Shown: in pieces, positions 56,421 to 64,000 of the stretch
How the letters are laid out: each line of letters starts with the position of its first letter
Position numbering within the stretch: position 1 is the first letter of the stretch
Assembly (NCBI GenBank): GCA_036971475.1
Contig: JBAIZL010000058.1
Location: 1,474,001 to 1,538,000, forward strand
Reading direction: 5' to 3'
Length of the DNA: 64,000 nt
DNA from: Prosapia bicincta
Taxonomy: Eukaryota > Arthropoda > Insecta > Hemiptera > Cercopidae
Position numbers and translations under genes: made by a program
Notes under the pieces: model-generated
The model's input: the letters and a program-made list of their open reading frames with translations, nothing else
What the model was told of the DNA's origin: nothing
Database searches by the model: none

Positions 56421-59387
56421 ATTTCGCAACTGCATAGTCTATTTACATAGATACTGCAGCCTTCTAAGCTTATGTACATGCTGGTGACCTCTAAGTTGAC
56501 TTACATTCTTGTTGCTCATGGTTAAGCCTAATTATATAGATTTTCGGAAATTCTTTAACCTATACAACGTCAACCACTTCGTCATGACGAATTGTAGAAC
56601 AAATAGGAATTGCATATTTCGAAAAATTGTAATTTCGAAGAGCTGCTATTTTATTCTTTACGGTTTTTAATCTTTTCATTGAAATGAATCGGTTCTTTCT
56701 GAAAGAAGTCAAATATTTTATAACGGAAGCAGTACTAATTGTTGAAAAGAATGATGCAGAAACACCGTTGTGACAGGCACGTATTATGTTTCAAGGATAG
56801 TTAAAACGACTCGATAAGTGTTATTGATTCTCATCAAATGATATGCAGGCTTTAGAGAGGCTAAAATACTGTACAGTAGCAATACCTAGACGAGTTCAAA
56901 ATATCTCAAGATACTTCGTCATAATAAATATTTACAACCTACTTACATTTATTTCAAATTTGAGCATACGTCAAAACCTGTAGATATAATCTGATGTCGT
57001 ATATGTTAGGTTAGGTTAGGTAAGGTTTTGGTTAAGTCGGAGTGATTAGGTGGGTTGGTTGGAATTTCCGGTATATAGCTGTCGCGAAGATTGGTGACTA
57101 GAACCATCAGAGAGAAGTAACCACCCACAATGAGGCAATGGCCAGGTTAAGCGCGATCGTTATATGTTTGCTCCGTATGTTATTGTCACTGTGTGAGGTT
57201 TTCATACATTCCCAGAAACGGATACAAAAATATATTTACAAAAATAAATATGGAAGAAGTTCGAAATAATTAGTTTCCTTAGCGATGAGCTGTTGACTAA
57301 TTTATAATAAAATTTTAAACATAACGAAGATATTGCTCCAAAGTGAATACACCAAATGATGAATCTGTGACTTCCACCGTCATACAGAAATATTTCATAG
57401 CCCTATCTGTGCATCGCTTAATTTAATTTTACCTCGATGTATTTAACTTATTGTTTAAGAAAGTAATAACATTCAACAGATATTTTACCTTAGGGAATCA
57501 AATCAGGAAAGCTGAGAGGTTTGGAAGGAGTGTCCTTTGTCTTCCCTCAGGACTGACTGCATACCGACATTAATGAACAACTAGGAAGTCTTCAGGGGGT
57601 TCTTTTGTTTCTGGAGAAGACAATGCCATGACGTATCAGCTAACTGCAAGCACAGGTGATCTTCAGACGTACAAGTATATCGCCGTTTACGTTACTACTT
57701 ATTAATTATCTCTTCGTGAGAAACATTTCTATAAAGTTTTATTAAATGTGCCGTAGAAATACATAATGTCCTATAATAACCGTTTCACAGTATTAGAGGG
57801 CAGGCATAATGAATTAACAAATTCAATATAGGTCGTAAACACCCTACATTATAGAAGATGTGCCTTTAATACTGTTGCTGCCTGGCCAGACAACGCTTCC
57901 AAACGGCCAACCTATACAATGACAAAGTTGTTAGCGACCTAAAACGTTTTAAATTTAAATAAGTTTGTCAAATCGCTAAACAATTAATAAATCATAAAAT
58001 TTCACTGACGTTACGGACAATGAAATCCTAGAGTGCTATTTAACTTTAAACATTTTTTCTTTGAGAAAATTATTTTAAAACCCTCTTAACAATGGTTCGT
58101 TTACAATTTGAAACCTAAATTACCTTGGACTGATATTCTACTGCAAATCAAATTCGGAGAGGGGTCACTAGTGTGTTGCGAAGCTACTAATTTAAACAGC
58201 AGTTACAAACTGTATCGTAGGCTTTGAACTAACTATATAGTTAGGCTGTAAAGCTATCGCAAATATGGCAATGGTACAAAGCCCACGCGTGGTAACGTTC
58301 ACAAATTTTAGTAACTAAAAATATTTTAGAGCTTAACTGGTAACTAAAGAACAAAGTGTAGGGATGATACAAAACAGTCAGCTGCCTTTTTAAATCCCAA
58401 AACACTGTGGCAAATGTCCCATCCTATTATAAATTAAACAAATTAAATTAATCAAAATTTTCCCTACTAGATCGCAGCACTAGTAGTAAGATTCATATCC
58501 TTACTAAATTTGCACCGACGAATCCAATCAGCTGATTTATGCGGAAGTTGTCCAAAGTCGTGTGTTGAGATTAAGTTCCCTGGAAAGAACTTCTCTCTTA
58601 GAACAAGTTGCTAGACACGGTGAATCGGTTAGCAAAGAGACACAGAAAATCTAAAAGTCTTTAAAAAAGTTATGTCGGTGAGCTTTTTTGAAATAAAGCG
58701 TTTATTTAGTTGGGTCGTTCGTTAGCTTTCAAGTTCGTTATTATAAATAAATTTCTAAAATTGGTGATGTTTCATTAACCTTAGACATTAACCAACATTG
58801 TTTTAATGTATTTCGTTCTTTGCGTCATAATGAACATATTTAAAGTTAAACGGCAAAAATGCAGGATAACGATTACCACTCGCAAATTTGGCTCACATGT
58901 CAGGCGCCATAATGAAAGCTAAACGACTATTGTCATCAGTATTCTGACGTTTGTCTCTACCTCGCAGTAGATGCAAACAAACCGCGGAAGACAGTGTGAG
59001 ACATAAGAAATATGCAAAATATATGCATTATGTGATTGCAGCGGTGTGTAAGTTGCTACATAATTTATTATCTATGTCTCCAAATAGCCTGCATTTCTAT
59101 TATTAAACTACTTTTAGAATTTAAGATTAGCTTGTTTCTATAATAAAAACGACCCAGATAAATAAATCGTAAGAAATGCAAAAGAAGCCGGGTCATCGTC
59201 TAAAATTAACATACTTTGTATTAAAAGAAGGCGACAAACAGACATGATAATTTTTTAGTATTTACGTTAACGAGGTGAACTTAGGACCTGTTAAATTAAA
59301 TATTCTATTTCTATGGAAACTTTTATTTTTATACTCTAAAAGATGTTGAGTGAAACGTTTTACTCGAATATGAATATAATCTATATT
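56421..59387. other. Mostly single-copy stretch, no supported gene
   Basis: A short GTTAGGTTAGGTTAGGT run is at 57006-57022. A few promoter-type motifs (CCAATCAGCTGAT and GCGGAAGT near 58524-58548) occur without an associated frame. No domain or exon recognised. Confidence 0.45.
57006..57022. repeat. Short interstitial TTAGG run
   Basis: Three and a half copies of TTAGG, the canonical insect telomere repeat unit. Too short to be a telomere. Confidence 0.6.
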
Positions 59388-59569
59388 TTTTAGTACATTT
59401 TTCTGCCATTCCTAACTTTTCAATATTCTTCTCTGTTAATGCGTTTCGGATTAACTCCATTTTCAAAACTTCAATCGTACTCCTGAAGTTTTGAAAATGG
59501 AGTTAATCCGAAACGCGTCAACAGAGGAGAATATTGAAAAGTTAGGAATGGAAGAAAACTGTACTCAAA
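59388..59569. repeat. Fold-back repeat with long, nearly perfect stem
   Basis: Core arms 59406-59473 and 59484-59551 (68 bp each, 10-bp loop) pair with only a few mismatches and extend imperfectly about 18 bp further out. The stem includes GGATTAACTCCATTTTCAAA on one side and its complement on the other, and each arm carries an ACGCGTTTCGG/AATGCGTTTCGG motif. No coding capacity. Confidence 0.9.
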
Positions 59570-61111
59570 CATATAGAAATATCCCTAACAGAAATGAAGA
59601 TGAGTATATTAATAACTACAATTAATATAATCTGTCTTAAATTCTAAATTTATTCAGGATATTTATTAAGTATTAGAAATTGCAAATTATTTTTAATACA
59701 TTTTATTTTATTTAATCTTAATGGGTAAACTGAATCTTAGCGCTACCGAACATTAATCATAGCGAAATGGTTTCAATGAGGATTAAATATCCAGTTTTAA
59801 AAACTGCAATAAAAACCAACCATATGTTTCTCACATTGTTACGTCACAGGATACCGGGTTACGAAGTGATTTCACTTTCATACAGCGCCCGTCTTCTTCA
59901 ACTCATTGAGCTTAGTGAGAACGAATTACAGCTGTTAGATTATATAAAGTTGAGCTGTCCTCGAGTTAATGAAGGAAGTACCGAGGACTGGCAGAGAGGG
60001 GAGCGTACGTAACATCGCCTTGAAGTAAACGCCATAACCTTCAATACTCCCGGAACCGTTTTGCATATGTGTTCAATACCAACTCAATGCCAACCGCACC
60101 AAAACGTGCCAGGATGGCCAACCTTCGCATTCACTGATTTGTTAAGGCTATTGTACTAAATAATAATGCAGGAGGCGGTAGAATTCCGTTCTTAATCAAC
60201 AAATAGTTGAATAAACCTTAATAATCCTGAAATGTAATAAAACATATGAAAATAATTTGTAAACCATTTCTACAGTTCCAGCTTTAAAAATTTCGCCATA
60301 CTTATTAATCAGCCAAATAATTTGTTAAATAGCCATGTTTTTAAGATAAACTGAGTCCAACTGTATTGAATGTATTGGGTGATAGTTTTCTAAATTTGTT
60401 TGAGAGAGAGAGAGAGAGAGGAAGAGGAAGGAGGAGCAAAAGAAACGTTATTCTGAGGACGAAACTGTGAGACCGATTCCCGGAAGAAAGGTTCACGGCG
60501 GCAGAACCTCTATCAAATAATAGTCGCTTTTACCGTGAATAAGATAAAGCTAAAATATAATAGAAAAATTTACACATTTGCGAATTTTACGAATTAATTT
60601 ACTATTCTTGAATTGAGTCAAGAATTAATATTTCTCATTAATTTATGATTTTATATAATATACGGTTGTTTAATTGTGTTGTGAAGTGCATTAAAGATAT
60701 ACGTTTATTATTATTTCCATCTTTTATAACATTAAACGTATCTAAAAAAAAATTCGTTTTAAAACAATTCTTAAACGTTCTCAACACTACGATGTTCCTT
60801 TGCATTGACGTAATATAAAAAGGTTTATATTATTCCTTAATTGACAAATCTTATACCTTTACAAATATAACTTCATACTGGAGCAGACCGCAAATACAGC
60901 ATTAGTAAACGTAGACTCGCCAGGCCAAGAGGCAACTCCGGCTCTGGTCCGGCTGCATGTAATTACAGTTTTCTCTTTCTTTCTGTCAGTCTGACACTCT
61001 CTTATTCGTAATCATAAAAGGTTACGTCTGACATTGATGTTGTACAAATGTTCTCGGCCTCGATCGTATACATGGCGGGAGCGCGAGTATTAGAAAGTTA
61101 GAGGAAAGATC
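59570..61111. other. Single-copy stretch, no supported gene
   Basis: An 81-codon plus frame at 59767-60012 with an ATG and a mildly GC-richer composition has no recognisable domain. A short GA-run is at 60402-60420. Confidence 0.4.
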
Positions 61112-61855
61112 TTCCCAAATACTGTATGCACCCTGTCGATGCCGTTGGGTGGGCATGGATCAGGAGGTGTGTGCCACCCCCATCTTACCTCTGTAAAGTT
61201 CCGTAAGAGCGCTGCGCCCTTAGGCTGCCCCCAAATACTGTATGAACCGTGTCGATGCCGTTGGGTGGGCATGGATCAGGAGGTGTGTGCCACCCCCATC
61301 TTACCTGTGTAAAGTTCCGTAAGAGCGTTGCGCCCTTAGGCTGCCCCTAAATACTGTATGCACCGTCTCGATGCCGTTGAGTGGGCATGGATCAGGAGGT
61401 GTGTGCCACCCCCCATCTTACCTGTGTAAAGTTCCGTAAGAGCGCTGCGCCCTTAGGCTGCCCCCAAATACTGTATGCACCAAGTGTCGATGCCGTTGAG
61501 TGGGCATGGATCAGGAGGTGTGTGCCACCCCCCATCTTACCTGTGTAAAGTTCCGTAAGAGCGCTGCGCCCTTAGGCTGCCCCCAAATACTGTATGCACC
61601 GTGTCGACGCCATTGGGTGGGCATGGATCAGGAGGTGTGTGCCACCCCCTCTTACCTCTGTAAAATTCCGTAAGAGCGCTGCGCCCTTAGGCTGCCCCCA
61701 AATACTGTATGCACCAAGTGTCGTTGCCGTTGGATGCCCATGGATCAGGGAGTGTGTGCCTCTCCCCATATTGTATACTTTACTAACAATCATTTTCCCC
61801 AAGTTCTCTTACCTTCGTAAAAGCTCCGTAAGATTGCTATGCCCTTAAAGTGGTC
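61112..61855. repeat. ~117-bp GC-richer tandem array, six copies
   Basis: The anchor AAATACTGTATG recurs at 61117, 61233, 61349, 61466, 61585 and 61700 (115-119-bp spacing), with a diverged end near 61855. Units contain GTCGATGCCGTTGGGTGGGC, ATGGATCAGGAGGTGTGTGC, GTAAAGTTCCGTAAGAGCG and CTGCGCCCTTAGGCTGC. The unit is over half GC, unlike the surrounding DNA. Periodic frames exist on both strands but change phase with unit length. Confidence 0.95.
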
Positions 61856-63779
61856 CCAAATAGTTAATTTATAAAAAAGTACTGTTAAGATGAAACGGTG
61901 ATTACCAAAAGCGTCATCTCAGAATAGTTTGCATGAATTTCACTAAGTTACAAGAATGTTCTGTTTACGTTAATAGGGTGTACAAAAAATAACGAGGATC
62001 GTTATAAAATATACTTCACAGCAAATAATGTATGGAAATTATAATTAAAATATACAAACTTCCGTATTATAGGTGAACGAATGACGCTCTGATATAACGT
62101 TTAAGAAATATCTGGTACAAGATTAATGTACGATATAGGGTATGTTGTGTATATATCCTATACATGGATCTATCAGTGCACAAGGAGTTACAAACTATTG
62201 CTACATTAATCAAAATTACAAAATACTGTATTAAATACAGCTGTGAATTTGTCCAGCTTTTTTCCACAACAGAAATCTGATCACCTTATCAGACAATTAT
62301 TTGTGAGCCAAAGGATTTTAAAACAACAGCAAACGTGTTTAACAACCCATAGTTTCAGTTCGTGACAATTTAGCCAACTGTGGACGCCGAGCAAGTAAAA
62401 AACGGAAAATTAAGACAATATAATTCAGAATTATTATTATAATAATATTAAAATTGAAATTAACACAAAACAATTTAAATTGAATAATTACTAAATTAAA
62501 TTTACTGTAATTATAAAAAAATTTATTATTAACAATTTTCAACTTTAGGAGATAGTTGTTTCCTGACGCCGCACACCGCGCCGGTTTACCTTGAGCGTAA
62601 CGAGAAAAAAGGCTTTTAACACCAGTTACATATTAGCCATACACAATGAAAACAAATGCATTAAAAGCACGATATTTTACCTGCTTTATACTTTGACAAT
62701 CCTTTTTTTTTATTTGGTAAAATGGTGCACATGCTATTTTATGGTGTTTGGTGCACATTATGCATCTTCAACCAATCGATACTGACTGCAGTTATGTCTG
62801 CTACTTGGAATTGCAAACTCTGGAAAATACTTATCATGCAATCAAATTTACTACTGAATGAATTTACTACTGGTAAATACTGTATTTATATACACAATAT
62901 GTTTAAAATTTACAGTTTTTTAGGCGTGTCTAAATTTATTTTACGGCCAGAAGTAAAGCTGTAGGAATAGCTCGGCACGCTTAGAACAGTTTTCGTCAAA
63001 TTTCGGAAGATGAATGAAATGTCCCGAAGATTTCCGAAAGCCAACAGCTGATTTCATGCAACAGCTGTTTCTTCATTTAGAGGTTATGTTTAAATAATTT
63101 TAAATGAAATTCCCTGTATGCTAAAAATATCGATTTATTGGATTGATTTGACGAATAATTTCATACAGCTTTTTTCATTACACGTATTTTATATAACTGT
63201 ATTGTAAATAATTGTCTTAAAATGTATGATATTTATCAAATTACGTGTTAAACGTAAAACTAAATGTATTTAAAACAATTAATCTTGAAGATTGGAAAAG
63301 TACAGAATATCTATCTTCTGCTAAGAATAAAAGTGTAACATATATTATATCCCTAATAGGCCTATATGATATAAATTCGTATAAACTTCATTTATACAAT
63401 TGAAGGCGTCATAGTAATTTCAATTTAAACCATAAATATATTTATGTAATTTACCTTAATTACATATGATGTTAGCCTTATTTTTGTAACTTAATTTATT
63501 CTTTGGTTATGAGCGCTTGACACACAACTGTTTTTGTAAAGTAAAATTTGTTTTATTTGTGTTAAAAATAAATTTATTTTATTATTAATAGGTGGCAATA
63601 TAATATAATACAATATTAATAGGCGGTTTTTGTAAATATAATAACGCCGCTATGCCACTGTTATGGCTTAGCAGAAGCAGGATAGAATGGCTTTACATGA
63701 GACCCCGTATTCAAGGATGCTTATGTGACCAGCACTACGATTCTACCTTCTATCATTATGTTACGTTTGATGTTACTAT
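61856..63779. other. AT-rich single-copy stretch, no gene recognised
   Basis: No domain, exon or element end that I can support. A GC-rich CGCCGCACACCGCGCCGG spot lies at 62567-62584 without a frame. Confidence 0.45.
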
Positions 63780-63985
63780 TCGACTTCGATCAGCGGTCAT
63801 ATACTTGTAGAAGACCCACTCTCTGGTTTTTATCTTGAGACTTAGTCATTCACTCCTCTTGTTCCTTCAGCGCCACATGTCTCGACTTCGATCTAGTAGT
63901 ACTCATATTTGTAGACAAGGCTCTCCTTTAGGTCTCTATGTTGTCCTTTACTCACTCATGTTCTTCCCTTTAGATTCGCATTTAA
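63780..63985. repeat. Start of a ~102-bp tandem repeat at the window edge
   Basis: Two diverged copies starting TCGACTTCGATC (63780 and 63882) share ATACTTGTAGA/ATATTTGTAGA, CTCTC, CACTC and GTTCTTCC-type segments. More copies may lie beyond the window. Confidence 0.6.
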
Positions 63986-64000
63986 TATAAATATTAGAGA

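Noticed and set aside
57006..57022. Telomere or subtelomeric boundary
   Set aside because: Only three to four TTAGG copies, embedded in single-copy DNA.

Overview
This window looks like a repeat-rich, AT-rich (about two-thirds A+T by eye) piece of an arthropod nuclear genome, most likely an insect. The reasons are the transposon families present (Penelope-like element, Merlin, PIF/Harbinger with a MADF gene, hAT, mariner and pogo relatives, and a LINE with an RNase H domain), long dinucleotide microsatellites, and short runs of the insect telomere-type motif GGTTAG. There are no bacterial-style operons, no rRNA or tRNA gene that I can recognise, and no host protein-coding gene that I can support with confidence. 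I cannot name the species.

The dominant content is tandem repeat DNA. About fifteen separate minisatellite/satellite arrays occupy roughly 24 kb, more than a third of the window: a 30-bp array (1-5870), a 50-bp array organised as an 857-bp higher-order repeat (12705-16610), a 68-bp array (16610-18530), a GA-rich array (18950-19680), a 75-bp array (23030-23415), a 104-bp array (24030-26665), a ~60-bp array (31290-32425), a 51-bp array (36100-36745), a 14-bp array (42335-43000), a degenerate ~24-bp array (43810-44150), a 25-bp array (49930-50975), a 31-bp array that passes into a related ~61-bp dimeric array (51640-56420), a ~117-bp GC-richer array (61112-61855) and the start of a ~102-bp array at the right edge (63780 onward). 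Most long reading frames here are by-products of arrays whose period is divisible by three.

Between the arrays lie transposable elements at different stages of decay. The best preserved are a 5'-truncated LINE fragment with an intact RNase H domain and a 15-bp target-site duplication (21890-22945), and a 2.05-kb Penelope-like element with a reverse transcriptase frame, a frameshifted GIY-YIG domain and ~240-bp inverted terminal repeats (29071-31120). Precisely bounded non-autonomous copies are a PIF/Harbinger element with TTA duplications (8119-9469), a pogo/Tigger-type element inserted at a TA inside the 68-bp array (17089-17971), and a hAT element with 8-bp duplications (47765-48759). Fossils recognisable only by broken translation are a pogo-like DDE transposase (11040-11430), a hAT transposase (11480-12175), a Merlin transposase (27107-27861) and a mariner transposase (37204-37680). 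Several fold-back (hairpin) repeats, some resembling Penelope-type terminal repeats, are scattered through the window.

The remaining single-copy stretches hold few signals: a promoter-like motif cluster near 49005-49155, an exon-like island near 45784-45904, and two protein-like open stretches (28511-28735 and 44689-44916) whose identity I do not know. The transposon genes do not form a pathway; each belongs to an independent element. The most unusual aspect is the dense, multi-family satellite landscape, in which neighbouring arrays appear related by descent.
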